Source: Pseudomonas sp. ADAK13
GTDB lineage: Bacteria > Pseudomonadota > Gammaproteobacteria > Pseudomonadales > Pseudomonadaceae
Assembly: GCF_012935715.1 (NCBI RefSeq)
Contig: NZ_CP052860.1
Location: forward strand, 6,510,001-6,574,000
Reading direction: 5' to 3'
Length of the DNA: 64,000 nucleotides
Position 1 is the stretch's first letter. Each line of letters opens with the position of its first letter. The position numbers were made by a program, and so were the translations under genes. Under the pieces are notes generated by a model, which searched no databases, had not been told where the DNA came from, and saw nothing but the letters and a program-made list of their open reading frames with translations. Below are positions 55,826-64,000 of the stretch, piece by piece.

Positions 55826-57664
55826 TCAGAAGGCAAAACACGAGCAGCCAAACGCGCCCCAGAAACCCTGGAAGTCGCTGACCGGTACGCTCGAGAGACG
55901 CGCCCGTTCATGGCTATGGGAATGCACGCCACACGGGCCGCTGCACTGGTGCACCTGGGCCTGCAGCGTTGAGGTCGGGCGCCAGTGGCCCGGTACCTTG
56001 ACCACCGGCGACCAGTCCGGCAGCACCGGCACGCTGGGTGGCGCAAAATGTTCAAAGTCGCCGGCGCCGTACACCACCTTGCCGCCGACCACGGTCAATA
56101 CCGATTCGATCCACTTGATGGCTTCTTCGTCGACACTGAAGAAGTCCGCCGACAGGGCCGCCACGTCCGCCAGCTGGCCGACCTTGATCTGGCCCTTCTT
56201 GCCCTGCTCCGACGAGAACCAGGCGCTGCCGTGGGTGAACAGTTCCAGGGCGGTCAGGCGGGGCAAGCCTTCGGCGTGCAGCTCCAGGCCACCGACGGTG
56301 CGGCCGCTGACCATCCAGTACAGCGAGGTCCAGGGGTTGTAGCTCGACACCCGGGTGGCGTCGGTGCCGGCGCCCACCGGCACGCCCTCGGCGAGCATGC
56401 GCTTGATCGGCGGCGTGGCCTCGGCCGCCTTGGCGCCGTAGCGCTCCACAAAGTACTCACCCTGGAACGCCATGCGGTCCTGGATCGCGATGCCGCCGCC
56501 CAACGCCCGCACCCGCTCGATGTTCTGCGGGGTGATGGTTTCGGCGTGATCGAAGAACCACGGCAGGCCGTTGAACGGGATGTCGCGGTTGACCTTCTCG
56601 AACACGTCGAGCATGCGCGAGATCGATTCGTTGTAGGTGGCGTGCAGGCGGAACGGCCAGCGCTGTTCCACCAGGTGGCGCACCACCGGTTCCAGTTCCT
56701 GCTCCATGGTCAGCGGCAGGTCCGGGCGCGGTTCAAGGAAGTCTTCGAAGTCGGCCGCCGAGAACACCAGCATCTCGCCGGCGCCGTTGTGGCGCAGGTA
56801 GTCGTCGCCCTGGTGCAGGGTCACGCTGCCGGTCCAGTTCTTGAAGTCGCTGAGTTCTTCCTTGGGCTTCTGGGTGAACAGGTTGTAGGCGATGCGCACG
56901 GTCAGTTGCTCGTCCTTGGCCAACTGCTCGATCACCGCGTAGTCATCGGGGTAGTTCTGGAAACCGCCGCCGGCGTCGATGGCGCTGGTCAGCCCCAGGC
57001 GGTTGAGTTCACGCATGAACTGGCGGGTGGAGTTCACCTGGTATTCCAGGGGCAGTTTCGGGCCCTTGGCCAGGGTCGCGTAGAGAATCATCGCGTTGGG
57101 CCGCGCCACCAGCATGCCGGTGGGGTTGCCGTTGCTGTCGCGCACAATCTCGCCGCCGGGCGGGTTCGGTGTGTCCTTGGTGTAGCCGGCCACGCGCAGG
57201 GCGGCGCGGTTGAGCAAGGCACGGTCATACAGGTGCAACACGAACACCGGCGTATCGGGGGCGGCCTGGTTGAGTTCGTCGAGGGTGGGCATGCGTTTTT
57301 CGGCGAACTGGAATTCGTTCCAGCCGCCCACCACCCTCACCCACTGCGGCGTGGGCGTGCGGTCGGCCTGGTCCTTGAGCATGCGCAGGGCATCGGCCAG
57401 GGACGGCACGCCTTCCCAGCGCAGTTCAAGGTTGTAGTTCAGGCCGCCACGGATCAGGTGCAGGTGCGAGTCGTTGAGGCCGGGGATGACGGTGCGGCCC
57501 TTGAGGTCGATGACCTGGGTGCCACTGCCCCGCAGGGCCATGGCTTCGCCGTCGGTGCCAACCGCGACAAAGCGCCCCTGGTGGATAGCGACTGCGGTGG
57601 CGCGGGGGTTTTCACGGTCCACGGTGTGGAACTGGCCATTGAACAGAATCAGATCAGCGTTCAT
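55826..57664 (-). CDS. Amidohydrolase, YtcJ/DUF-type (TIM-barrel metal-dependent)
   Basis: A 612-aa enzyme. The N-terminal beta sandwich (DLILFNGQFHTVDRENPRAT, GRTVIPGLNDSHLHL) contains the HxH metal motif (His67, His69). Later features include PVFVLHLYDRALLNRAALRV, PFRLHATYNESISRMLDVFE and PWFFDHAETITPQNIERVRA, and the C-terminal GTDATRVSSYNPWTSLYW. These are predicted exo-acting hydrolases of amides or formamides. The C-terminal 40 residues are His/Cys-rich (QCSGPCGVHSHSHE) and unusual, perhaps a metal-binding tail. Its ATG overlaps the ABM gene stop by 4 bases. Confidence 0.85.
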   Translation of the reverse strand: MNADLILFNGQFHTVDRENPRATAVAIHQGRFVAVGTDGEAMALRGSGTQVIDLKGRTVIPGLNDSHLHLIRGGLNYNLELRWEGVPSLADALRMLKDQADRTPTPQWVRVVGGWNEFQFAEKRMPTLDELNQAAPDTPVFVLHLYDRALLNRAALRVAGYTKDTPNPPGGEIVRDSNGNPTGMLVARPNAMILYATLAKGPKLPLEYQVNSTRQFMRELNRLGLTSAIDAGGGFQNYPDDYAVIEQLAKDEQLTVRIAYNLFTQKPKEELSDFKNWTGSVTLHQGDDYLRHNGAGEMLVFSAADFEDFLEPRPDLPLTMEQELEPVVRHLVEQRWPFRLHATYNESISRMLDVFEKVNRDIPFNGLPWFFDHAETITPQNIERVRALGGGIAIQDRMAFQGEYFVERYGAKAAEATPPIKRMLAEGVPVGAGTDATRVSSYNPWTSLYWMVSGRTVGGLELHAEGLPRLTALELFTHGSAWFSSEQGKKGQIKVGQLADVAALSADFFSVDEEAIKWIESVLTVVGGKVVYGAGDFEHFAPPSVPVLPDWSPVVKVPGHWRPTSTLQAQVHQCSGPCGVHSHSHERARLSSVPVSDFQGFWGAFGCSCFAF

Positions 57665-58254
57665 AGGGTTTCCTTTACAGAGGCTTCAAGCCAGGGAGCG
57701 AACAGGCGGGTGGCCGCCGGCATCAGCAGGTACACCACCAGTACGACGATGGTCACGGTGACCAGAAAGGTGGCAACGATGTAGTTGGACAGGAACGGAT
57801 GCAGCCGCAAGACCGGGCCCCAGATGATCGGCACCAGCAGCGTCAGCGGCAGGATCACCAGCAGCGTGACCACCGCCTGTTTCCAGCGCGGCGGCTTGGC
57901 AGCGGCATCGGCCTGGGGCGAGAACCAGAACTCGTTCACCGCGCCGACTTCGGTCTGGTCGCCATCGGCCAACATCGGTGCGGCTTCGTTGATCAACGCC
58001 AGGCGCTGCGGCGAATCGAGCCAGCGCTCCAGGTCATCGGTGGAGCGGTAACGCAGCACGCAGGTGAACAGCGCGAGGCCGCCCTGCTTGCTGCGCACCA
58101 CGTCGACGCCGAGGTGGCCCGGGCGCTCGCCGGCGATACGCACGATGCGCCGTAGCCAGGCTTCATAGTCGGCTTCGCGGCCAGGTTTGATGCGGTGTTT
58201 GACCACCAGGGTGACCACCTCGTCCGGCCCGCCTTGCTGCGTTGCTGAGTCCAT
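57661..58254 (-). CDS. Membrane-anchored antibiotic-biosynthesis-monooxygenase (ABM) domain protein
   Basis: A 197-aa protein from ATG 58254. Residues 12-110 form an ABM dimeric alpha/beta-barrel (VVTLVVKHRIKPGREADYEA, HLGVDVVRSKQGGLALFTCV, LRYRSTDDLERWLDSPQRLA), which in the family oxidises small phenols or haem or acts as a quinone-type monooxygenase. Two membrane helices follow (about 127-147 and 157-179), anchoring it in the inner membrane. First gene of the ABM-amidohydrolase-isochorismatase operon. Catalytic activity cannot be judged. Confidence 0.8.
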   Translation of the reverse strand: MDSATQQGGPDEVVTLVVKHRIKPGREADYEAWLRRIVRIAGERPGHLGVDVVRSKQGGLALFTCVLRYRSTDDLERWLDSPQRLALINEAAPMLADGDQTEVGAVNEFWFSPQADAAAKPPRWKQAVVTLLVILPLTLLVPIIWGPVLRLHPFLSNYIVATFLVTVTIVVLVVYLLMPAATRLFAPWLEASVKETL

Positions 58255-58334
58255 CGTGCTCCTCCCCTGAATACGTGAGCGATGGGCGCAGTGTGGGGTG
58301 TGGCGCTGGGTAAAAATTGGATGTACGTGCTCTG

Positions 58335-59243
58335 TTAAAGCGCCCGGGACATGTGTTCGCCAATGCGTGATCGCAACCAGCGCTCCGCCGGATCGTTGTC
58401 GTGCACCCCACTCCACACCATCGACAGCTCTGCAGCATCGATGGCGAATGGCGGGTCCTCGGCCCTTAATGCACTGCCTTGCGTCAATGCGCACGCGGCA
58501 TAATCGGGCACCGTCGCAATCATCTCACTGCCGGCCAGCAGGGCCCGCAACCCACTGAATTGCGGCACCGCCAACACGACTCGCCGGGCCCGGCCAATCC
58601 GTGCCAGGTCCAGGTCGATATTGCCGCTCAGGTCACCGGAAAACGAAACCATGGCATGGGGCCGTGAACAGTAGTCATCCAGGGTCAACGGCTCAGGCCG
58701 ATCGTCGCCCCGCAGGACCTTGCACGGAATATCCCGCAGCTTCTTGCGCTTGGCGTTGGCCGGCAGCTCGGTGGTGTAGCTGACCCCCACGGAGATCTCA
58801 CCACTGGCCAACAACGCCGACATCAGCAAGTAATTCGCACGCCGCACGACCACGATGATCCCCGGTGCCTCTTCGCGCAGCTGGCTGAGCAACAGGGGAA
58901 ACAACCCGAACTCGGCGTCATCCGACAGCCCTATGCGAAACACCGCGCAACTGGTGGAAGGGTCGAAGTCCTTGGCGCGACTGACCGCGCCGGAAATGAT
59001 GTCCATGGCCGGTTGCAACTCCTTGAGGATCGCCACGGCCCGTGGCGTGGGCTCCATGCCGCGCCCATTGCGCAGCAGCAGCGGGTCATCGAACAGGTCG
59101 CGCAACCGGCCCAGGGCCGCACTCACTGCCGGCTGGCCCATGAAGAGTTTTTCGGCCACCCGGGTCAGGTTCTTTTCGAACATCAGGGCCTCGAAAATCA
59201 CCAGCAGGTTCATGTCGACACGGCGCAAGTCGTTGCGATTCAT
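58335..59243 (-). CDS. LysR family transcriptional regulator (NodD/SyrM-like branch)
   Basis: A 302-aa regulator: MNRNDLRRVDMNLLVIFEAL, LTRVAEKLFMGQPAVSAALG, RLRDLFDDPLLLRNGRGMEP are typical of the DL-type LysR branch. The effector domain follows (CAVFRIGLSDDAEFGLFPLL). It lies upstream of and on the same strand as the ABM-amidohydrolase-isochorismatase operon, with an 80-base gap, and is the likely local regulator. Confidence 0.9.
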   Translation of the reverse strand: MNRNDLRRVDMNLLVIFEALMFEKNLTRVAEKLFMGQPAVSAALGRLRDLFDDPLLLRNGRGMEPTPRAVAILKELQPAMDIISGAVSRAKDFDPSTSCAVFRIGLSDDAEFGLFPLLLSQLREEAPGIIVVVRRANYLLMSALLASGEISVGVSYTTELPANAKRKKLRDIPCKVLRGDDRPEPLTLDDYCSRPHAMVSFSGDLSGNIDLDLARIGRARRVVLAVPQFSGLRALLAGSEMIATVPDYAACALTQGSALRAEDPPFAIDAAELSMVWSGVHDNDPAERWLRSRIGEHMSRAL

Positions 59244-59448
59244 AGGGTTTCCCGGAAGGTGAGGACCCCGTCAGCTAACCACGTTCAAGGCATGTGCAAT
59301 TGCATGCCTGTGCTGTCTTTTTTCCGCAGTCACCTGGCGAAATTAACAACGATTAACTCGCCAGCCAGACAGCCCGGCGCCAAGAATACGGCCGTCTACA
59401 CTGGACTTTCACTCACCGGGAACGCTCCCATCGACCACGGAATCTGTC

Positions 59449-59847
59449 ATGGCCCGACTTGAGCAAATCGCACCTGACCGGCACGCGCACGCCTCCGCTA
59501 CCGGCGGCCTGTGTACCCGCCGCGAACGCATGGTCAAACAGCTGATCCTGGCGAACCTTGGGGAAAGCCTGGAGGTCACCGAACTGGCCCGCGCCTGCGC
59601 CCTGTCCCGCAGCCACTTCTCTCGCGCCTTTAAGTGCACCACGGGCCTCTCGCCCCAGGAATGGATTCGGCAACAACGTATCCAGCGGGCCAAGGAGCTG
59701 ATCATCAGCTCTGGCTTGAGCCTGACCCAAATCAGCCAGGAATGCGGATTTTGCGACCAGGCACACTTCTGCCACATATTCAGCCGCAGCGAAGGCGTGA
59801 ACCCGATGACCTGGCGTAACCACCAACTTCGCGTGATCGCCGCCTAG
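59449..59847 (+). CDS. Short AraC-type regulator (DNA-binding domain only)
   Basis: A 132-aa protein consisting almost entirely of the two AraC helix-turn-helix units (VTELARACALSRSHFSRAFK and LTQISQECGFCDQAHFCHIF, with PQEWIRQQRIQRAKELI between). It has no sensor domain, so its activity may depend on abundance, as with MarA/SoxS-type proteins. The 66-base gap to the ATPase regulator downstream suggests co-transcription. Its start ATG lacks a strong ribosome site. Confidence 0.85.
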   Translation: MARLEQIAPDRHAHASATGGLCTRRERMVKQLILANLGESLEVTELARACALSRSHFSRAFKCTTGLSPQEWIRQQRIQRAKELIISSGLSLTQISQECGFCDQAHFCHIFSRSEGVNPMTWRNHQLRVIAA

Positions 59848-59912
59848 TGGTGATTGCACCCCGGCGCAAACCTCTGGAATATGCACCACAGACCTCGCTC
59901 CAGAGACCGCGC

Positions 59913-62705
59913 ATGAGCAACCTCAACGACCAGGCCATGCATTTCGGCCCCTACCGGATTCACCCGCGCCAGCGCGTGGTGCTGGAAGGTGCCCAGCCAT
60001 TGCGCCTGGGCCGTCGGGCGGTCGATATCCTGCTGGTTTTGCTGGAGCACGCCGGCCAGGTGGTGAGCAAACAGGAGCTGATCGCCCGGGTCTGGCCCAA
60101 GACCGTGGTGGAGGACGGCAACCTGCGGGTGCACATGGCGGCCCTGCGCAAGGCCCTGGGCGACGGCCAGGCCGGGCAGCGCTATATCGTCACCGTGGCC
60201 CAGCGCGGCTACAGTTTCGTGGCGCCCCTGAGTATCGAACCCACGGCGCTGGAAGGCGACAGCGCGGGGGGCCATCCCGGGCACAACCTGCCGCTGCGCC
60301 GCACTCGGATGCTGGGACGCCAGGCCCTGATCGAAAGCCTGGTGCACCAGTTGCCTCGGCACCGCTTCATCACCCTCACGGGTGCAGGCGGTATCGGCAA
60401 GACCACCGTCGCCCTGCGGGTGGCGGAATTGCTGATCGGACGTTACCGCGACGGCATTCGCCTGCTGGACCTCGCCCCCCTGAGCCAGCCTTCGATGATC
60501 GTGCCCAATCTGGCAGCCCTGCTGGAGCTCCCGCCACCGAGTCACGAGCCGCTGGCCAGCCTGGCGGGCCTGCTGCGCGAGCGCCAGATGCTGTTGGTGA
60601 TCGACAACTGCGAGCACCTGCTCGACGATATTGCGCTGATCAGTGAAACCCTGCTGCGCAATGCCCCCCATCTGCACATTTTGACCACCAGCCGCGAAGC
60701 ACTGCGCGCAGAAGGAGAGTTCGTACAACGCCTGGAGCCTTTGGCATGCCCACCGGCCACTGGCGACCGCGCCGCAGCCATGGCGTATCCCGCGCTGCAA
60801 TTGCTGGTAGAACGGGCACTGTCGTGCTGGGACGGCTTTGAACTGAGTGACAGCGAACTGCCCCTGGCCATCGATATCTGCCGACGCCTGGACGGCATTC
60901 CCTTGGCGATCGAGCTGGTGGCGGCGCAAATCAAACGCTTTGGCCTGCAGGGCTTGCGGGTGCAGATGGAGGATAACTTTCGCCTGTTGACCCGCGGCCG
61001 ACGCAGCGCCCTGCCCCGGCACCAGACCCTGCGCGCCACCCTGGAGTGGAGCTTCGACCTGCTGACCGCTTGCGAGCAGGTATGCCTGCGGCGCCTCGCA
61101 GTGTTCCGGGGCGGCTTCACCCTGGAATCAGCGGCGGCGGTGATAGGCGGTGAGCACATTGCGCCGACGGAGGTGCTGGGTTCAATCACGCAGTTGGTGG
61201 CCAAGTCCTTGCTCAACGTTGAGGTGGGCGATGAAGCGGTGGCCTATCGGCTGCTGGACATCACCCGGACCTACGCCCTGGAGAAACTCAGCGCTGCCTG
61301 CGAGCTGGAGGCCAGCCGTGAGCGACACGCCGCCCGGTGCCTGACACTGATGAATCAGGCGCAAGCCGACTGGGAACAAGTGTCCACCCGGCAGTGGCTC
61401 GACCGTTATGCAGGCTGTCGCGAAGATGTGCGTGCCGCCCTCGACTGGGGGTTGAGCCAGAACGGCGCGCCGCTGCTGGCCATCCGTTTGACGGTCAGCG
61501 CGATGCCGTTGTGGCAGGAGTTGTCGCTGCTCACCGAGCATGGTTTGTACGTAGGCAAAGCCCTGGCCCTGCTTCAGCAATCGGCTGCTCCCTGCGCGCA
61601 CTTGCACCTGCAACTGCAATTGGCCCTGGGCAGCTTTTCCTATCACACCCAGGGCGCAACCCCACAGACCATCAACGCGTTCGTGCAGGCACGGCAGCTG
61701 GCCGAAGGCAGCCACAATGTCGCCGGCCAACTCAGGGCCGTGTCCGGCCATATGGCGGTCAACCTGTGCAACGGCAACTACCGCCAGGCCCTGCGCCAAA
61801 GCCTGCATTTCGACCGCCTGGACCCCAACGCCCAACCGCTGCTGGCCTTGAGCGCACAGCGCCTGCGGGTGCTGGCGCAACATTTTTCCGGCAACCAGGC
61901 CCTGGCGCGGCACAACGCCGAACAGGTGATGCAGCGTATGGCCCACAGCGGCCACCTCAATCGGTTTACCCATGGATTTGGCGTGCAATACGACCAGAGC
62001 GTGGCGTCGCTGACGGTACTGGCACGCATCCTCTGGCTCCAGGGGTTCCCGGAGCGCGCCTGGCGCACTGCCCGCCAGGCGCTGGAGCTGGCGCTGCAAA
62101 TCAATCACGGCACCTCGATCTGCTACACACTGGCCCTCGCGGGTGTCGTCATCGCCCACTACAACGGCGACGACGGGGCCGCCCGATCAATGCTGGAGCT
62201 GTTGTCACAGCAGGCGCGCAAGCATTCGGTGCTGCTGTTCGACACCTGGGCCAGGCACTACGCCCACGCACTGGACGGCCTGGTGCACGAGGAGCACGTC
62301 GAAGGCCTGGGCCTGATCAAGGACATCGTCGCGACCCTGCACACTCGGGACGTGGATGAGGCCTGCTTCGAACGAGCCAGGCAAGGCGATGCGGGTTGGT
62401 GCACCGCGGAGATTCTGCGGGTGCGGGCCGAATCCCTGCTGCACCAGGCTGACTCGCCCCCGGTGCAGGCGGCTGAAAGCCTGTTGCTGGAAGCGCTGGG
62501 GCTGGCGCATCAGCAGGGAGCCTTGGCCTGGGAACTGCGAAGCGCCCTGTCACTGGCCCGGCTATGGCATCGCGAGGGCCGGCACGCCGCCGCGCGCGAC
62601 CTGTTGCAAGCCGTTCATGGGCGCTTTACCGAAGGGTTTTCCACGCCGGACCTAGTGAGCGTGCGCCGCCTGCTCGACGAACTGCACCACAAACTGCCGG
62701 CTTGA
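59913..62705 (+). CDS. Winged-helix / NB-ARC-like ATPase / TPR-like transcriptional regulator
   Basis: A 930-aa regulator from ATG 59913. An OmpR-type winged helix (PYRIHPRQRVVLEGAQPLRL to IVTVAQRGYSFVAPL, residues 14-105) is fused to a STAND-type ATPase (Walker A GAGGIGKT 157-164, Walker B MLLVIDNCEHLL about 226-237, then ILTTSREALRAEGE) with a winged-helix-like and long helical C-terminal half (about 480-930) resembling TPR. This matches the AfsR/CadC-like large ATPase regulators, in which ATP binding and an unknown ligand switch activity. Another copy of the architecture is encoded convergently next door. Confidence 0.85.
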   Translation: MSNLNDQAMHFGPYRIHPRQRVVLEGAQPLRLGRRAVDILLVLLEHAGQVVSKQELIARVWPKTVVEDGNLRVHMAALRKALGDGQAGQRYIVTVAQRGYSFVAPLSIEPTALEGDSAGGHPGHNLPLRRTRMLGRQALIESLVHQLPRHRFITLTGAGGIGKTTVALRVAELLIGRYRDGIRLLDLAPLSQPSMIVPNLAALLELPPPSHEPLASLAGLLRERQMLLVIDNCEHLLDDIALISETLLRNAPHLHILTTSREALRAEGEFVQRLEPLACPPATGDRAAAMAYPALQLLVERALSCWDGFELSDSELPLAIDICRRLDGIPLAIELVAAQIKRFGLQGLRVQMEDNFRLLTRGRRSALPRHQTLRATLEWSFDLLTACEQVCLRRLAVFRGGFTLESAAAVIGGEHIAPTEVLGSITQLVAKSLLNVEVGDEAVAYRLLDITRTYALEKLSAACELEASRERHAARCLTLMNQAQADWEQVSTRQWLDRYAGCREDVRAALDWGLSQNGAPLLAIRLTVSAMPLWQELSLLTEHGLYVGKALALLQQSAAPCAHLHLQLQLALGSFSYHTQGATPQTINAFVQARQLAEGSHNVAGQLRAVSGHMAVNLCNGNYRQALRQSLHFDRLDPNAQPLLALSAQRLRVLAQHFSGNQALARHNAEQVMQRMAHSGHLNRFTHGFGVQYDQSVASLTVLARILWLQGFPERAWRTARQALELALQINHGTSICYTLALAGVVIAHYNGDDGAARSMLELLSQQARKHSVLLFDTWARHYAHALDGLVHEEHVEGLGLIKDIVATLHTRDVDEACFERARQGDAGWCTAEILRVRAESLLHQADSPPVQAAESLLLEALGLAHQQGALAWELRSALSLARLWHREGRHAAARDLLQAVHGRFTEGFSTPDLVSVRRLLDELHHKLPA

Positions 62706-64000
62706 GAACGCCCCCAGATAGTGCCCGTAGCCTTGCTGCAACAACCCCACCTGGGCAGGGTCACCCAAACGGGCCAACGCGTAGGCGCGTACGCAATTGA
62801 GCAGGCGATAACGCCGAGGTCCGGGGCCGGGTTCGACGGTCAGCAGCGAGGTGTCCACCAACCGTGCCAGCAGATAAGGCAAGTCGGCATGCTCCAGCTC
62901 AGTGCCGGCAATCAGCGCACCCAGCGTCGGCAGGCTCACCGCCATCTTGAACAACCCCAATTGGAGGAACAGCCAACGCTCCGGCAGGCTCAAGCGATCG
63001 TAGGTCCAGTCCAGTGCCGCGTTCATGGATTGGTGCCGCCCTACGGCCGTTCGCCGTCCGCCAGTGAGCACCAGCAAGCCGTTCGCAACCTGTGTTTGCA
63101 AGCCCTTGACGCCCAAGGCATCGACCTGGGCCGCCGCCAGTTCCAGGGCCAGCGGGATGCCGTCGAGGCGTCGGCAGATATCCCGCAGGGGCGCCAGGTC
63201 TTGCCTGCGCAAACCAAAGCCTTGCTGGCTGGCCCGGGCGCGACTGACAAATAGCTGCACCGCAGGATAAGCCAGCGCTTGTTCGACATCGGCCAATGCC
63301 GACAGCGGCGGCACGACCAGCGCCGGCACGCGCTGAACCCACTCCCCAGGAATATGCAAGGCTTCGCGGCTGCTCAACAACAGCGTCACCCGGGGCGCCA
63401 TCTCCCGCAGCGCGAACACCAGGTTGCGACACGCGGCCACCGCCTGTTCACACCCATCCAGGACCAACAACAAATGCCGCGACGCCAGTTGCCGGCAAAA
63501 GCCTTGCAAGGTGCCGCCCGGCTCAACGTCAATCCCGAGCGCCCCGGACAACTGGCGGACCACGCCCGATAGCTGGCTGACACCGGCCAACTCCACCCGC
63601 CACACGCCGTCGCGATAACGCGGCAGCACCTGTGCAGCCAGGTACAGGGCCAGGGTGGTTTTGCCGATGCCGGCACACCCGGTAAGCGTCATCAGCGTTT
63701 GGCCCGGCAAGCGCCGTGCAAGGGCATGCGCCAGCGGGTCCAGGCCGAACACCGGTACCAGGCGTGCCGGCAGGTTATGGTGAGGCAAGGGCTGTGCCGG
63801 TGCTGCCTGCATCGGTTGCGTCGCGACAAAACAGTACCCGCGCAGCGGCAGGTTGACGATATAACGCCGCCCGCCCTGGCCATCGGCCAAGGCACGGCGC
63901 AAGGCCGCGATGTGCACCCGCAGGTTGTTCTCCTCCACCACGCTGCTGGGCCACACCCGTGTAATCAGGTCTGCCTTGCTGACAAACTGCCCGGCCTGCT
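62652..64000 (-). CDS. Winged-helix / NB-ARC-like ATPase regulator, C-terminal part (cut by window edge)
   Basis: At least 449 codons; the N-terminus lies beyond the right edge. The visible start is inside the OmpR-type winged helix (SSVVEENNLRVHIAALRRAL, YIVNLPLRGYCFVA), then Walker A GCAGIGKT, Walker B LLLVLDGCEQ, VTLLLSSREALHIPGEWVQR, and LELAAAQVDALGVKGLQTQV. It is a paralog of the 930-aa protein, matching it domain for domain up to the winged-helix-like region, but stops there, lacking the TPR-like half. The last 54 bases overlap the neighbour's 3' end convergently. Confidence 0.82.
   Translation of the reverse strand, partial: QAGQFVSKADLITRVWPSSVVEENNLRVHIAALRRALADGQGGRRYIVNLPLRGYCFVATQPMQAAPAQPLPHHNLPARLVPVFGLDPLAHALARRLPGQTLMTLTGCAGIGKTTLALYLAAQVLPRYRDGVWRVELAGVSQLSGVVRQLSGALGIDVEPGGTLQGFCRQLASRHLLLVLDGCEQAVAACRNLVFALREMAPRVTLLLSSREALHIPGEWVQRVPALVVPPLSALADVEQALAYPAVQLFVSRARASQQGFGLRRQDLAPLRDICRRLDGIPLALELAAAQVDALGVKGLQTQVANGLLVLTGGRRTAVGRHQSMNAALDWTYDRLSLPERWLFLQLGLFKMAVSLPTLGALIAGTELEHADLPYLLARLVDTSLLTVEPGPGPRRYRLLNCVRAYALARLGDPAQVGLLQQGYGHYLGAFSSRQFVVQFVEQAAHAH

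Overview
The window is high-GC, densely coded chromosomal DNA of a fluorescent Pseudomonas (P. fluorescens group). The assignment rests on family-level likenesses: a yjbEFGH-type capsule set, an RfaH/ops pair, an LysR / 3-mercaptopropionate dioxygenase / rhodanese neighbourhood that I recall from P. aeruginosa (PA2601-PA2603), FecIR-type iron signalling, and REPIN-like hairpins between genes. I see no rRNA, tRNA, CRISPR array, transposase or phage gene.

Layout. (1) 1-2.5 kb: a sugar-catabolism fragment (sugar phosphate isomerase/epimerase and Gfo/Idh/MocA dehydrogenase) facing a LacI regulator across a perfect operator-like palindrome. (2) 2.5-3.9 kb: an unknown small protein and a divergent AraC regulator. 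(3) 4.2-6.4 kb: a tightly overlapping three-gene operon in which two OmpR-type winged-helix proteins flank a protein that reads as a catalytically dead EAL (c-di-GMP phosphodiesterase-like) domain. It lies just upstream of the capsule locus. (4) 6.6-27.9 kb: a colanic-acid-like exopolysaccharide locus. It has a polyprenyl-phosphate sugar transferase on the plus strand; then, on the minus strand, wzb and wzc, an internal ops/JUMPstart element, wzy, wzx, a pyruvyltransferase, a lyase, an acetyltransferase, glycosyltransferases, manC and ugd, followed by yjbE, wza and yjbFGH. On the plus strand, rfaH is followed by an orphan C-terminal phosphomannomutase domain and an unknown 115-aa protein. (5) 27.9-32.5 kb: a PAP2-like membrane protein and an ssu-type sulfonate ABC transporter divergent from ssuD. 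(6) 32.6-36.7 kb: a Fur-box/FecI/FecR/TonB-receptor unit. (7) 36.8-54.1 kb: an organosulfur island with a class II aldolase, LysR, mercaptopropionate-type thiol dioxygenase, four-domain rhodanese, two further sulfonate-type binding proteins, two flavin oxidoreductases (NtaA/DszA-like and SfnB/DszC-like), a 2-hydroxyacid dehydrogenase, two STN-less TonB receptors, and an exported flavin amine oxidase next to an exported RidA. (8) 54.1-59.2 kb: LysR regulators around an isochorismatase / amidohydrolase / membrane ABM-protein operon. (9) 59.4-64 kb: a small AraC protein and two convergent winged-helix/NB-ARC-like ATPase regulators, the last cut by the window end.

How the parts work together. The capsule genes supply a phosphoglycosyl transferase, Wzx/Wzy assembly, a Wza/Wzb/Wzc export machine, GDP-mannose and UDP-glucuronate precursors, and tailoring enzymes. 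A complete phosphomannomutase is missing and must lie elsewhere. RfaH is probably recruited at the internal ops site to carry RNA polymerase through the distal 10 kb. The sulfur genes share AT-rich promoter motifs (ATAACCTAAT and GATTAAAATG-type), which suggests one sulfur-starvation regulon. The points most worth a second look are the pseudo-EAL/two-winged-helix operon, the orphan phosphomannomutase domain gene, and the exported amine oxidase/RidA pair between two TonB receptors.
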